A stretch of DNA of 64,000 nt, from NCBI GenBank assembly GCA_039640505.1, contig CP046865.1, positions 2,595,501 to 2,659,500 on the forward strand, written 5' to 3'. The stretch is from Rhodobacteraceae bacterium Araon29 (GTDB lineage Bacteria; Pseudomonadota; Alphaproteobacteria; Rhodobacterales; Rhodobacteraceae). The notes under the pieces were generated by a model that was not told the DNA's origin, ran no database searches, and was given only the letters and a program-made list of their open reading frames with translations. The position numbers were made by a program, and so were the translations under genes. Of this stretch, positions 46,394 through 55,382 are shown one piece after another; position 1 is the stretch's first letter, and every line of letters starts with the position of its first letter.

Positions 46394-47110
46394 ATGACCC
46401 AAGGTCATCACCCTTCCGGCGCACCATGGCGTAATTTTTACGGCCGTTTCAAGGGCAAGGGATTGCGCAAAGCGCAAGAGCAGGCTTTGGCAGAGGATTT
46501 GCAAAAGCTGTCCCCGGGCGCAGTGGATTGGGACGAAAACCCGGACCGCAAACCGCTTGACTTAAAGGCACTCTTTGGGGATGCGCCGGTGTGGCTTGAA
46601 ATTGGTTTTGGCGGCGGCGAGCATCTTTTGCACCAGGCCCAATTGAACCCGGATGTCGGCTTTATCGGCTGCGAGCCTTATATCAACGGCGTTGCCATGC
46701 TGTTGGGTAAAATCCGCGCTGCCGGGGTCACGAATATCCGAATTTACCCCGGCGATGCCCGCCATATTTTTGACGTCCTGCCAGAGGCAAGCATTGAGCG
46801 CGCGTTCCTGCTCTACCCAGATCCATGGCCCAAAAAACGCCACCACCGTCGCCGCTTCGTTACCCCCGAACATTTAGTGCCTATGGCACGGATATTAAAG
46901 CCTAATTCGATTTTTCGATTGGCTACAGATATCCCTGATTATGTACGACAAGCCTTGCTTGAAGTCCCGAAGCAAGGCTTAGAATGGCTTGCGGAAAATC
47001 CTAAAGATTGGCGGATAGCTTGGCCCGACTGGCATAGAACCCGTTACGAAGAAAAAGCCGTCCATGAAAACAGAACACCGCATTATTTGACCTTCCAAAA
47101 GCGTAGGTAA
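46394..47110 (+). CDS. trmB: tRNA (guanine-N(7)-)-methyltransferase
   Basis: TrmB methylates G46 in the variable loop of tRNAs. The 238 residues contain the SAM motif EIGFGGGEHLLHQA, GCEPYINGV, and the family signature YPDPWPKKRHHRRRFV. The N-terminal stretch FYGRFKGKGLRKAQEQ is an RNA-binding extension. It lies between valS and aroA. Confidence 0.95.
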   Translation: MTQGHHPSGAPWRNFYGRFKGKGLRKAQEQALAEDLQKLSPGAVDWDENPDRKPLDLKALFGDAPVWLEIGFGGGEHLLHQAQLNPDVGFIGCEPYINGVAMLLGKIRAAGVTNIRIYPGDARHIFDVLPEASIERAFLLYPDPWPKKRHHRRRFVTPEHLVPMARILKPNSIFRLATDIPDYVRQALLEVPKQGLEWLAENPKDWRIAWPDWHRTRYEEKAVHENRTPHYLTFQKRR

Positions 47111-47114
47111 GCCC

Positions 47115-47219
47115 ATGCAAAATGTGCAATATACTGTGGTGGAATTTAACTCAAAGGTCCAAACGCCCATAGACGCTTGTTTCAGCTTGCGGTATCACCT
47201 GCACAAAAAAGGAAAGTGA
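47115..47219 (+). CDS. Possible 34-residue ORF between trmB and aroA
   Basis: An uninterrupted frame of 35 codons (MQNVQYTVVEFNSKVQTP, then IDACFSLRYHLHKKGK) starts five bases after trmB and ends four bases before aroA, preceded by TAGGTAAG. It fills the gap exactly, but frames of this length arise by chance. No family is known to me. Confidence 0.25.
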   Translation: MQNVQYTVVEFNSKVQTPIDACFSLRYHLHKKGK

Positions 47220-47222
47220 AAT

Positions 47223-48575
47223 ATGTCCGCACATGGCACTCCAGTTCCAATGACCTCACGCAAGTCAGGGCCTTTGAAGGGCATTGCAAATGTGCCGGGC
47301 GATAAGTCGATCTCGCATCGTGCACTTATCCTTGGAGCTATGGCTGTTGGAGAGACCCGTATCGAAGGTCTTTTAGAGGGACAGGATGTGCTGGACACCG
47401 CCAAGGCTATGCGCTCATTTGGTGCCACAGTGACAGATCATGGCGGCGGCAATTGGAGCGTTAATGGCGTTGGAGTTGGCGGGTTTTGCGAACCCGAAAC
47501 AGTGATAGATTGCGGCAACTCAGGAACCGGCGTTCGGCTTTTGATGGGGGCAATGTCAACCCACCCGATATCCGCAACCTTTACTGGCGATGCCAGCCTC
47601 AATAAGCGCCCTATGGCCCGTGTTACTGACCCTATTGCTCTTTTTGGAGCCGAAGCGCATGGACGCACTGGTGGACGCCTACCAATGACAATACACGGTG
47701 CCAAACATCCGGTGCCTGTCCACTACACGGTTCCCGTGCCGTCTGCTCAAGTAAAATCGGCCGTATTATTAGCGGGACTTAACGCTCCTGGAAAAACTGT
47801 AATTGTTGAGCCAGAAGCAACACGTGATCATACCGAGCGTATGCTGGCAGGCTTTGGCGCCAAAATCACGGTGGACGATAGCCCAGATGGGCGCGTAATT
47901 ACTCTGACCGGCCAGCCAGAGCTAAATCCACAAAATATAACCGTTCCTCGCGACCCCAGTTCTGCTGCCTTTCCGGTCTGCGCTGCATTAATCTGCGAGG
48001 GCTCTGATGTTTTGGTTCCCAATATCGGTCTAAATCCCACCCGGGCTGGATTGTTCACAACGCTGCGCGAAATGGGCGCCGATCTAAGCTACGAAAACGA
48101 GCGGGTCGAGGGCGGAGAACCCGTTGCCGATCTGCGCGCCCGCTTTTCACCAAACATGGTAGGCATTGAAGTGCCCCCCGGCCGTGCGGCAAGCATGATT
48201 GATGAATATCCCATCCTTTCAGTGATCGCAGCCTTTGCATCTGGCAAAACTGTGATGCGCGGAGTGAAAGAGTTGCGAGTTAAAGAAAGCGATCGGATTG
48301 AGGCAATGGCCACGGGACTTCGCGCGAATGGGGTAGAAGTCGAAGATGGGGAAGACTGGTGGATTGTTTCGGGCCAAGGAAGCGGAAAAGTGCGCGGTGG
48401 GGGGCTTTGCGCCACCTATCTGGATCACCGAATTGCAATGTCGTTTGTTATCATGGGAATGGCCAGTAAAAACCCAGTCAAAATAGATGACGGATCCCCA
48501 ATCGTAACATCGTTTCCTATCTTTGAAGACCTAATGACACACCTCGGCGGCGCGATAACTCGAAACAACCACTAA
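47223..48575 (+). CDS. aroA: 3-phosphoshikimate 1-carboxyvinyltransferase
   Basis: EPSP synthase joins shikimate-3-phosphate and PEP in aromatic synthesis. The 450-residue protein begins its fold with [13 protein letters not shown], and [23 protein letters not shown] and [12 protein letters not shown] resemble the class II enzymes (Agrobacterium CP4 type). The loop reads CGNSGTGVR, with Gly101 where CP4 has the Ala that confers glyphosate insensitivity. The SD AAAGGAAAG precedes the ATG. cmk and rpsA follow in the common alphaproteobacterial order. Confidence 0.95.
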   Translation: MSAHGTPVPMTSRKSGPLKGIANVPGDKSISHRALILGAMAVGETRIEGLLEGQDVLDTAKAMRSFGATVTDHGGGNWSVNGVGVGGFCEPETVIDCGNSGTGVRLLMGAMSTHPISATFTGDASLNKRPMARVTDPIALFGAEAHGRTGGRLPMTIHGAKHPVPVHYTVPVPSAQVKSAVLLAGLNAPGKTVIVEPEATRDHTERMLAGFGAKITVDDSPDGRVITLTGQPELNPQNITVPRDPSSAAFPVCAALICEGSDVLVPNIGLNPTRAGLFTTLREMGADLSYENERVEGGEPVADLRARFSPNMVGIEVPPGRAASMIDEYPILSVIAAFASGKTVMRGVKELRVKESDRIEAMATGLRANGVEVEDGEDWWIVSGQGSGKVRGGGLCATYLDHRIAMSFVIMGMASKNPVKIDDGSPIVTSFPIFEDLMTHLGGAITRNNH

Positions 48576-48595
48576 CCAAAGGGCAGTTACCAGAA

Positions 48596-49219
48596 ATGAA
48601 ATTTGTTGTGGCAATTGACGGACCGGCGGCAGCTGGCAAAGGAACAATTGCCAAGGCTGTTGCCAATCATTTTGGATTTCCATACCTTGATAGCGGACTG
48701 CTTTACAGAGCAGTTGCCGCAAAAACATTGAGAGGATCTGTCCCAGAAGAAGCGGCGGCGACGCTGCATATCGAAGATCTAAATGCTTTAAATTTGCGGT
48801 CTCCAGAGGTTGCCCAAATGGCGAGCAAAGTTGCCGCAATTTCAAAAGTCCGCTCCGAGCTTTTTGACTTTCAAAGGAATTTTGCCGGAAAAGACGGCGG
48901 GGCCGTGATCGATGGGCGTGATATTGGTACAGTCATTTTTCCAGATGCTGCTGTAAAGCTCTATATAACCGCAAGCCCTGAAGCCCGTGCAAAACGTCGC
49001 TTTGAAGAGTTGTTGAATGGGAATAAATCACTGACTTTTGAGGCTGTTTTCAAAGATGTGAAAGAACGTGACGAAAGGGATGCGACGCGTCATGCATCGC
49101 CATTGAAAGCCGCCTCTGACGCGATCATTATTGATACCACCGAGCTTACGATTGAAGCAGCCGTAAAAAATGCAATCAAAGTGGTCGAGACTGCACTTGA
49201 GCGCATTAAGCAACCATAG
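48596..49219 (+). CDS. cmk: Cytidylate kinase
   Basis: Cmk phosphorylates CMP and dCMP. The 207 residues have the P-loop IDGPAAAGKGTIAKAVANHF, the substrate-binding LDSGLLYRAVA, GRDIGTVIFPDA and RDERDATRHASPL. It starts 21 bases after aroA and is followed by rpsA, a widespread gene order. Confidence 0.95.
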   Translation: MKFVVAIDGPAAAGKGTIAKAVANHFGFPYLDSGLLYRAVAAKTLRGSVPEEAAATLHIEDLNALNLRSPEVAQMASKVAAISKVRSELFDFQRNFAGKDGGAVIDGRDIGTVIFPDAAVKLYITASPEARAKRRFEELLNGNKSLTFEAVFKDVKERDERDATRHASPLKAASDAIIIDTTELTIEAAVKNAIKVVETALERIKQP

Positions 49220-49366
49220 CATCTAAGGTTTTATTTTCCCGTCTAGCAATTTGCGCGGAACTGGACTGTAAAAGAAGCCATTATGGCTCAGACAGCCCTT
49301 GATTTATTGCCCTAAACATCGTATCCGGCCTCTCTGTTGTCCACAGGGCAGCTTTTCGAGCAAAAA

Positions 49367-49418
49367 GTCTGAAACAAGCAGACCAATAAAACCCAAGACC
49401 GGCGGAGACAACCGCTTG
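49367..49418 (+). promoter_or_regulatory. Structured leader of rpsA (putative)
   Basis: In the 234-bp gap before rpsA, GTCTG (49367-49371) and CAGAC (49379-49383) form a hairpin. A second, imperfect stem pairs CCAA and GCGG with CCGC and TTGG at about 49393-49418. S1 often represses its own translation through a structured 5' leader. I infer that here without a known family match. Confidence 0.35.
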
Positions 49419-49453
49419 GCCCGTAAATGACTAGTAAAGGAAACTGAGACAAC

Positions 49454-51133
49454 ATGGCTCAAAATACATCTATGGAGGAATTCGAAGCCCTCCTTAACGA
49501 AAGCTTCGAAATGGATACACCCCAAGAAGGGTCTGTCGTAAAAGGTAAAGTCATTGCAATCGAAGCAGGTTTTGCCATCATCGATGTCGGCTACAAAATG
49601 GAAGGCCGCGTCGAGTTAAAAGAATTTGCCAACCCTGGCGAGGCCCCCGAAGTCGCTGCAGGCGATGAGGTTGAGGTCTTCTTGCGTCAGGTTGAAAACT
49701 CAAAAGGCGAAGCGGTTATCAGCCGTGAAATGGCCCGCCGCGAAGAAGCTTGGGATCGCCTTGAAAAAGCTTATGCAGATGATGCCCGTGTTGAAGGCGC
49801 TATCTTTGGCCGTGTCAAAGGCGGCTTTACCGTTGATCTTGGCGGGGCTGTTGCCTTTTTGCCCGGATCACAAGTTGACGTGCGGCCGGTCCGCGACGCA
49901 GGGCCTTTGATGGGTCTCAAGCAGCCATTCCAGATTTTGAAAATGGACCGACGCCGTGGCAACATCGTTGTTTCACGCCGCGCCATATTGGAAGAAAGCC
50001 GCGCCGAACAGCGCGCAGAAGTGATTGGCAACCTCGCCGAAGGCATGGCTGTCGAGGGCGTTGTAAAGAATATCACTGAATATGGCGCCTTTGTTGATCT
50101 GGGCGGTGTTGATGGATTGTTGCATGTGACCGACATGGCTTGGCGCCGTGTTAATCACCCGTCAGAAATTTTGACCATTGGTGAATCGATCAATGTTCAA
50201 GTGATCAAAATCAATAAAGACACTCATCGTATCAGTCTTGGTATGAAGCAACTGCAGGAAGATCCATGGGATCTCGTTGCGGCTAAATATCCTCTGGAGT
50301 CTGTACACAACGGCGTTGTGACAAATATCACCGACTATGGTGCTTTTGTTGAGCTAGAGGCTGGCGTAGAAGGTCTGGTACACGTCTCTGAAATGTCTTG
50401 GACTAAAAAGAACGTCCACCCCGGAAAAATCGTTTCTACCAGCCAAGAAGTAGAAGTGATGGTGCTTGAAATTGATGGATCTAAACGGCGTGTTTCACTG
50501 GGACTAAAACAAACCCAACGCAATCCTTGGGAAGTGTTCGCAGAAACACATCCTGAAGGCATGCAGGTTGAAGGTGAGGTTAAAAACATCACCGAGTTTG
50601 GTCTTTTTGTCGGTCTTGAAGGCGAAATCGACGGTATGGTTCACCTTAGCGATATCTCGTGGGACGAACGCGGCGAAGATGCAATTCAAAACTTCCGCAA
50701 AGGCGACACAGTCAAAGCTGTTGTTTCTGAGGTTGATGTAGAAAAAGAACGCATCAGTCTTTCGATTAAAGCCATGGGCGGCGACAAATTCGCCGAAGCA
50801 ACGGGCGGCGTCAAACGCGGCTCTATTGTCACGGTTGCTGTTACTGCAATTGAAGATGGTGGTATTGAAGTGGAATATGAAGGCGCCAAAGCCTTTATCC
50901 GACGCTCTGACCTTAGCCGTGATCGGGCTGAACAGCGACCCGAGCGGTTTTCTGTAGGTGATAAAGTCGACGTGCGTGTTACAAACATCGATAGCAAAAC
51001 CCGCAAGTTGGGCTTGTCGATCAAAGCCCGCGAGATTGCGGAAGAAAAAGAAGCAGTCGAGCAATATGGGTCTTCGGATTCGGGTGCTTCACTGGGAGAC
51101 ATCCTGGGAGCGGCACTAAAAGGCGACGAATAA
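49454..51133 (+). CDS. rpsA: 30S ribosomal protein S1
   Basis: S1 recruits mRNA to the 30S subunit. The 559-residue protein has six S1 (OB-fold) domains, including GVVKNITEYGAFVDLGGVDGL-type central repeats (third and fourth domains) with VDGLLHVTDMAW and VEGLVHVSEMSW. The tail is acidic and small. Start MAQNTSMEEFEALL is typical of alphaproteobacteria. A purine-rich AAAGGA stands about 12 bases upstream, somewhat far. A strong terminator follows. Confidence 0.97.
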   Translation: MAQNTSMEEFEALLNESFEMDTPQEGSVVKGKVIAIEAGFAIIDVGYKMEGRVELKEFANPGEAPEVAAGDEVEVFLRQVENSKGEAVISREMARREEAWDRLEKAYADDARVEGAIFGRVKGGFTVDLGGAVAFLPGSQVDVRPVRDAGPLMGLKQPFQILKMDRRRGNIVVSRRAILEESRAEQRAEVIGNLAEGMAVEGVVKNITEYGAFVDLGGVDGLLHVTDMAWRRVNHPSEILTIGESINVQVIKINKDTHRISLGMKQLQEDPWDLVAAKYPLESVHNGVVTNITDYGAFVELEAGVEGLVHVSEMSWTKKNVHPGKIVSTSQEVEVMVLEIDGSKRRVSLGLKQTQRNPWEVFAETHPEGMQVEGEVKNITEFGLFVGLEGEIDGMVHLSDISWDERGEDAIQNFRKGDTVKAVVSEVDVEKERISLSIKAMGGDKFAEATGGVKRGSIVTVAVTAIEDGGIEVEYEGAKAFIRRSDLSRDRAEQRPERFSVGDKVDVRVTNIDSKTRKLGLSIKAREIAEEKEAVEQYGSSDSGASLGDILGAALKGDE

Positions 51134-51154
51134 CTCAGCTTCAATTACTCTTTA

Positions 51155-51190
51155 AAGGCTCCCCTCCACTAGGATTGGGGAGCCTTTTTT
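51155..51190 (+). terminator. Intrinsic terminator of rpsA
   Basis: AAGGCTCCCC and GGGGAGCCTT form a 10-bp stem with a 12-nt loop, followed by a T run, 21 bases after the stop codon. Confidence 0.92.
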
Positions 51191-51406
51191 ATGCTTAAAC
51201 GATTCGGTTTTAATTAAATTTCGCCACGTAGAATTTCTACACTTTGGGTCTGACCCATGATTTTATCGAGATTACTTATCCGAGACCCATTATTTTTGCT
51301 TCATCTGCAAACAATTTCGACTTTCCAAACACAAAGCGTTTCCCATTCTTTCCAATCTTCTTATAGTCGTATGATATCTATCGCCAAACAACGTGTAGGG
51401 GGAAAA

Positions 51407-51691
51407 ATGATCCGCTCGGAGCTCATTCAGATAATCGCTGATCAAAATCCGCATCTTTTTCAGCGTGATGTAGAACGCATTGTAAATACAGTGTTTGATG
51501 AAATCACAAATGCTATGGCGAATGGAGATCGTGTAGAACTACGCGGCTTCGGGGCATTCTCTGTCAAAAAGCGCGATGCAAGAGTTGGGCGAAACCCGCG
51601 AACTGGCGAAAGTGTGTCCATCAGCGAAAAACACGTTCCATTTTTCAAAACTGGGAAGCTTTTGCGAGATCGGCTGAACGGAAAGTCCTAA
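51407..51691 (+). CDS. ihfB: Integration host factor subunit beta
   Basis: This 94-residue HU/IHF-fold DNA-bending protein begins [19 protein letters not shown] and carries the beta-arm [12 protein letters not shown]. The motif [11 protein letters not shown] is typical of IhfB. The excellent GTAGGGGGAA ribosome-binding site fixes the start at 51407. A longer in-frame extension upstream is not coding. It follows rpsA as in many proteobacteria. lapA starts four bases after it. Confidence 0.94.
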   Translation: MIRSELIQIIADQNPHLFQRDVERIVNTVFDEITNAMANGDRVELRGFGAFSVKKRDARVGRNPRTGESVSISEKHVPFFKTGKLLRDRLNGKS

Positions 51692-51695
51692 TGCA

Positions 51696-52046
51696 ATGCG
51701 ATATCTTCGATATGCGTTTTTAATCAGCCTTGCGTTGGTCATGGTCGTTGTGGCCGTGGCAAATCGAACGATAACGCAACTTAGCCTTTTGCCCGAGGAT
51801 TTGTCTCAATGGCTTGGGGTCAACTGGTCTATTGATCTGCCAGTTTTTGTCATTTTCTTGGGTGGTACAATCTTTGGTGTGTTGGTTGGCTTTGTTTGGG
51901 AGTGGCTGCGCGAATATAAGCATCGTGTAGAGGTAGCACAAAAAAGCCGTGAAGTGCATAAACTAAAAAGCGAATTGCGCGATCTGAAGGGTGAAAAATA
52001 CAAAGACCAAGATGAAGTTTTGGCGATGCTTGAGGAAGTGAGATAA
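51696..52046 (+). CDS. lapA: LapA-domain membrane protein
   Basis: This 116-residue protein has two membrane helices (about 5-22 and 48-70) and a C-terminal cytoplasmic coiled coil (EVAQKSREVHKLKSELRDLK). This is the LapA (DUF1049) layout; in E. coli LapA works with LapB on lipopolysaccharide assembly. No lapB is adjacent. The position between ihfB and trpF is common in alphaproteobacteria. Confidence 0.85.
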   Translation: MRYLRYAFLISLALVMVVVAVANRTITQLSLLPEDLSQWLGVNWSIDLPVFVIFLGGTIFGVLVGFVWEWLREYKHRVEVAQKSREVHKLKSELRDLKGEKYKDQDEVLAMLEEVR

Positions 52047-52051
52047 ATTCT

Positions 52052-52714
52052 ATGTCAAATCCCGTAAGGGTTAAGATTTGCGGTGTAACCAACCGACAGT
52101 TAATGCAGGAAGTAGGCAACGCTGGTGCCCAATATGCCGGATTGGTATTTTTTGAGAAATCGCCGCGCAGCCTCACTTTAAATCAGGCTCGCAGCATTGC
52201 ACTTGAAGCACCTACTGGCTTGGCCAAGGTGGCACTGGTGGTCAACCCAAGTGATAGTTTTTTGGAACGTTTAACCGCCGAAGTGCCACTTGACATGATC
52301 CAGCTTCATGGCAGTGAACCGCCACAAAGAGTGACCGAGATAAAACAAAAGACAGGCTTGCCTGTCATGAAGGCTATTGGTGTTGCCGCCCAAAACGATC
52401 TAAAGAAACTTGATATCTATGCAACTGTTGCAGATCAGCTAATGGTCGACGCGAAACCTCCAAAAGATGCTTTATTGCCCGGTGGCAACGGTTTTGCCTT
52501 CGACTGGAGCTTGTTGCAAGGGCGGCACTGGACAGGCCCATGGATGCTTGCAGGTGGATTAGATCCCGAAAATGTTGCCCAAGCGATCGCAATCACGGGT
52601 GCGCAGCAAATAGATGTGTCCTCGGGTGTTGAAATCCGGCCTGGCGAAAAAGACGCACAAAAGATAAAGGACTTTGTGCGGGCCGCGCAAACACATAGTG
52701 TAGCCGCAATATAA
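52052..52714 (+). CDS. trpF: Phosphoribosylanthranilate isomerase
   Basis: TrpF performs the Amadori rearrangement in tryptophan synthesis. The 220-residue TIM barrel begins VRVKICGVTN with catalytic Cys10-type residue, then GLVFFEKSPRSLT, IQLHGSEPP, the second catalytic Asp in MVDAKPPKDA, and LAGGLDPENV and VSSGVEIRPGEKD. It is six bases after lapA and upstream of trpB. Confidence 0.94.
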   Translation: MSNPVRVKICGVTNRQLMQEVGNAGAQYAGLVFFEKSPRSLTLNQARSIALEAPTGLAKVALVVNPSDSFLERLTAEVPLDMIQLHGSEPPQRVTEIKQKTGLPVMKAIGVAAQNDLKKLDIYATVADQLMVDAKPPKDALLPGGNGFAFDWSLLQGRHWTGPWMLAGGLDPENVAQAIAITGAQQIDVSSGVEIRPGEKDAQKIKDFVRAAQTHSVAAI

Positions 52715-52792
52715 ATAATTTATTGTCCGCGACTTTACGCGCCCTAAGAACAAAGCTACATCATGTGAAATATTATTTCTGGGAGAGGCGCA

Positions 52793-54025
52793 ATGCCCAA
52801 TGAACTCTTCAACAGCTTTATGACTGGTCCAGACGAAAATGGCCGGTTTGGTGATTTTGGTGGACGCTTTGTATCGGAAACTCTGATGCCGCTTATACTA
52901 GAATTGGAAGAGCAGTATGAGCGCGCCAAAACAGACGATAGCTTTTGGGCCGAAATGCATGATCTTTGGACCCATTATGTTGGACGCCCCAGCCCCCTTT
53001 ACTTTGCTGAGCGCCTCACAAATCATTTAGACGGCGCAAAAATATATATGAAGCGTGATGAGTTAAACCACACAGGCGCACACAAAATTAACAACGTTTT
53101 AGGTCAGATTATCCTTGCTCGTAGAATGGGAAAAAATAGGATTATTGCCGAAACAGGGGCTGGCCAGCACGGCGTAGCAACAGCAACCGTCTGTGCTAAA
53201 TTTGGACTGAAATGTGTGGTATACATGGGCGCTCATGACGTAGAGCGTCAGGCCCCTAATGTTTTTCGGATGCGACTTTTAGGCGCCGAAGTTATTCCTG
53301 TGACCTCTGGCAGAGGGACACTTAAAGACGCAATGAATGATGCGCTTCGCGATTGGGTTACAAATGTCCGTGATACGTTTTACTGTATTGGTACAGTTGC
53401 GGGTCCCCATCCCTATCCAGCCATGGTGCGTGATTTTCAGTCAATCATCGGCAAAGAAACCAAAGAGCAAATGCAGGCAGCTGAAGGCCGTCTGCCAGAT
53501 ACAATTATTGCTGCTATTGGTGGCGGCTCTAATGCTATGGGGTTGTTTTATCCCTTTCTTGATGATGCAACTGTTTCTATCATCGGGGTTGAGGCCGGCG
53601 GAAAAGGCGTCAATGAAAAGATGGAGCATTGCGCGTCTCTCACCGGCGGCCGACCAGGAGTTTTACACGGAAATCGCACCTATCTTCTGCAAGATGGCGA
53701 TGGCCAAATCCTCGAAGGCTTTTCGATTTCTGCAGGGCTCGACTATCCTGGAATTGGACCAGAACATTCTTGGCTGCATGAAATTGGGAGAGCAAAATAT
53801 GTGTCGATCACGGACCAAGAAGCGTTGGAAGCCTTTCAACTGTGCTGCACACAAGAAGGCATCATTCCAGCTCTTGAACCAAGTCATGCATTGGCCCATG
53901 TGATGAAAATTGCGCCGGAATTGCCGCAAGATCATATTATATGTATGAATATGTGTGGCCGTGGGGACAAAGACATTTTTACCGTTGCCAAACACTTAAA
54001 CTTTGACATGGGTGAATTCGTCTAA
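52793..54025 (+). CDS. trpB: Tryptophan synthase beta chain
   Basis: TrpB condenses indole and serine through PLP. The 410 residues include the PLP lysine in [25 protein letters not shown], the phosphate site [12 protein letters not shown], and [15 protein letters not shown]. trpA is not in this window. A terminator shared with metK follows. Confidence 0.96.
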   Translation: MPNELFNSFMTGPDENGRFGDFGGRFVSETLMPLILELEEQYERAKTDDSFWAEMHDLWTHYVGRPSPLYFAERLTNHLDGAKIYMKRDELNHTGAHKINNVLGQIILARRMGKNRIIAETGAGQHGVATATVCAKFGLKCVVYMGAHDVERQAPNVFRMRLLGAEVIPVTSGRGTLKDAMNDALRDWVTNVRDTFYCIGTVAGPHPYPAMVRDFQSIIGKETKEQMQAAEGRLPDTIIAAIGGGSNAMGLFYPFLDDATVSIIGVEAGGKGVNEKMEHCASLTGGRPGVLHGNRTYLLQDGDGQILEGFSISAGLDYPGIGPEHSWLHEIGRAKYVSITDQEALEAFQLCCTQEGIIPALEPSHALAHVMKIAPELPQDHIICMNMCGRGDKDIFTVAKHLNFDMGEFV

Positions 54026-54042
54026 ATTTGGTTGATTATTAG

Positions 54043-54084
54043 AAAAAGTCCCGCCTCAATTAACAAGGCGGGACTTTTATTTTA
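54043..54084. terminator. Bidirectional terminator between trpB and metK
   Basis: AAAAGTCCCGCCT and AGGCGGGACTTTT form a 13-bp perfect stem with a 9-nt loop. A-tracts on one side and T-tracts on the other give U-tails in both directions, serving trpB on plus and metK on minus. Confidence 0.9.
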
Positions 54085-54115
54085 AAATACAGCATTTTAA
54101 CTAAAGCCACCGCCT

Positions 54116-55297
54116 TTAAATGGCATTCTGCAACGCTTCAACTAAATCGGTTTTTTCCCAACTAAAGCCACCGTCTGCCTCTGGTGTACGACCAAAATGG
54201 CCATAGGCAGCTGTTCGCTGGTAGATTGGCTTGTTTAAACCAAGGTGCTCACGAATACCTCGTGGGCTGAGGTCTAAACAGTGTGCTATTGCACGTTCGA
54301 TTACATCAGGGGCAACAGAACTAGTCCCAAAGGTATCCGCATAAATTGACAAGGGCTTTGCAACCCCTATGGCGTAACTCAATTGAATGGTACATTTGTC
54401 TGCCAAGCCAGCTGCAACCACATTTTTGGCTAAGTAGCGGGCCGCATAAGCAGCAGACCGGTCAACTTTGGTCGGATCTTTACCAGAAAATGCACCGCCA
54501 CCATGGGGCGCGGCACCACCATAAGTATCAACAATAATTTTGCGCCCCGTAAGACCCGCATCTCCGTCTGGGCCACCGATCACAAACTTACCTGTTGGAT
54601 TGACATGCCATTTCGTCTCACTAGAAATCCATTCCTGAGGAAGGATTTCTCGGATATACGGCTCTACAATGTCGCGCACATCCTCAGATGTCATTTTGTC
54701 ATCAAGATGCTGAGTCGAAAGAACCAATGATGTCACAGCAACCGGTTTGCCATTTTCATAGCGCATTGACAGCTGTGATTTAGCATCCGGTCCCAATGTC
54801 GGCTCCGCACCCGATTTACGCACTTCTGCCAAGCGGCGAAGGATAGCATGGCTATATTGAATTGGTGCTGGCATTAACTCGGGGGTTTCGCGGGTTGCGT
54901 AACCAAACATGATGCCTTGATCACCCGCCCCTTCGTCTTTGTTATCGCGAGCGTTTACACCCTGTGCAATATGTGCGGATTGCTCATGCAGCAAGTTTGT
55001 AACTTCTACAGTTCGATGATGAAATTTTTCTTGCTCATAACCAATATCTTTAATGCAGGCACGGGCAATATCATCAATTTGCCCCATAAATTTACTCAGT
55101 GTGGCTTTGTCAGATAATCCAACCTCACCACCAATGACCACACGGTTGGTCGTTGCAAAGGTTTCGCAGGCCACTCTTGCCTCAGGTTCTTCGGCTATAA
55201 ATGCGTCCAGAACAGCATCAGAAATACGATCGCAGACTTTATCGGGGTGGCCCTCTGAAACGGATTCAGAAGTGAAAACAAAACTATTTCGTGTCAT
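54116..55297 (-). CDS. metK: S-adenosylmethionine synthetase
   Basis: MetK makes SAM from methionine and ATP. The 393-residue enzyme begins [20 protein letters not shown] with catalytic His and the phosphate-binding motif [19 protein letters not shown]. The region before the ATG is a SAM/SAH-type riboswitch. The shared terminator with trpB ends the transcript. Confidence 0.96.
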   Translation of the reverse strand: MTRNSFVFTSESVSEGHPDKVCDRISDAVLDAFIAEEPEARVACETFATTNRVVIGGEVGLSDKATLSKFMGQIDDIARACIKDIGYEQEKFHHRTVEVTNLLHEQSAHIAQGVNARDNKDEGAGDQGIMFGYATRETPELMPAPIQYSHAILRRLAEVRKSGAEPTLGPDAKSQLSMRYENGKPVAVTSLVLSTQHLDDKMTSEDVRDIVEPYIREILPQEWISSETKWHVNPTGKFVIGGPDGDAGLTGRKIIVDTYGGAAPHGGGAFSGKDPTKVDRSAAYAARYLAKNVVAAGLADKCTIQLSYAIGVAKPLSIYADTFGTSSVAPDVIERAIAHCLDLSPRGIREHLGLNKPIYQRTAAYGHFGRTPEADGGFSWEKTDLVEALQNAI

Positions 55298-55301
55298 ATA
55301 A

Positions 55302-55349
55302 ATGCTCCATTTTTAATTAAACATCACGTCAGGAAGCCGTTGTGATGCG
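55302..55349 (-). promoter_or_regulatory. SAM/SAH-type riboswitch
   Basis: Directly before the metK ATG the minus strand reads CGCATCACAACGGCTTCCTG, then ACGTGATG, an A/T-rich linker and TGGAGCA. CATCACA...CGTGATG closes the hairpin, and CACAACGGCTTCCTGACG is the conserved core of the SAM/SAH riboswitch found before metK in Rhodobacteraceae. GGAGCA doubles as the ribosome-binding site, so pseudoknot formation with the loop bases should block translation when SAM is high. Confidence 0.88.
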
Positions 55350-55382
55350 GTCCAACTGCACTAGTCTTCTAGGCCACAGCCG

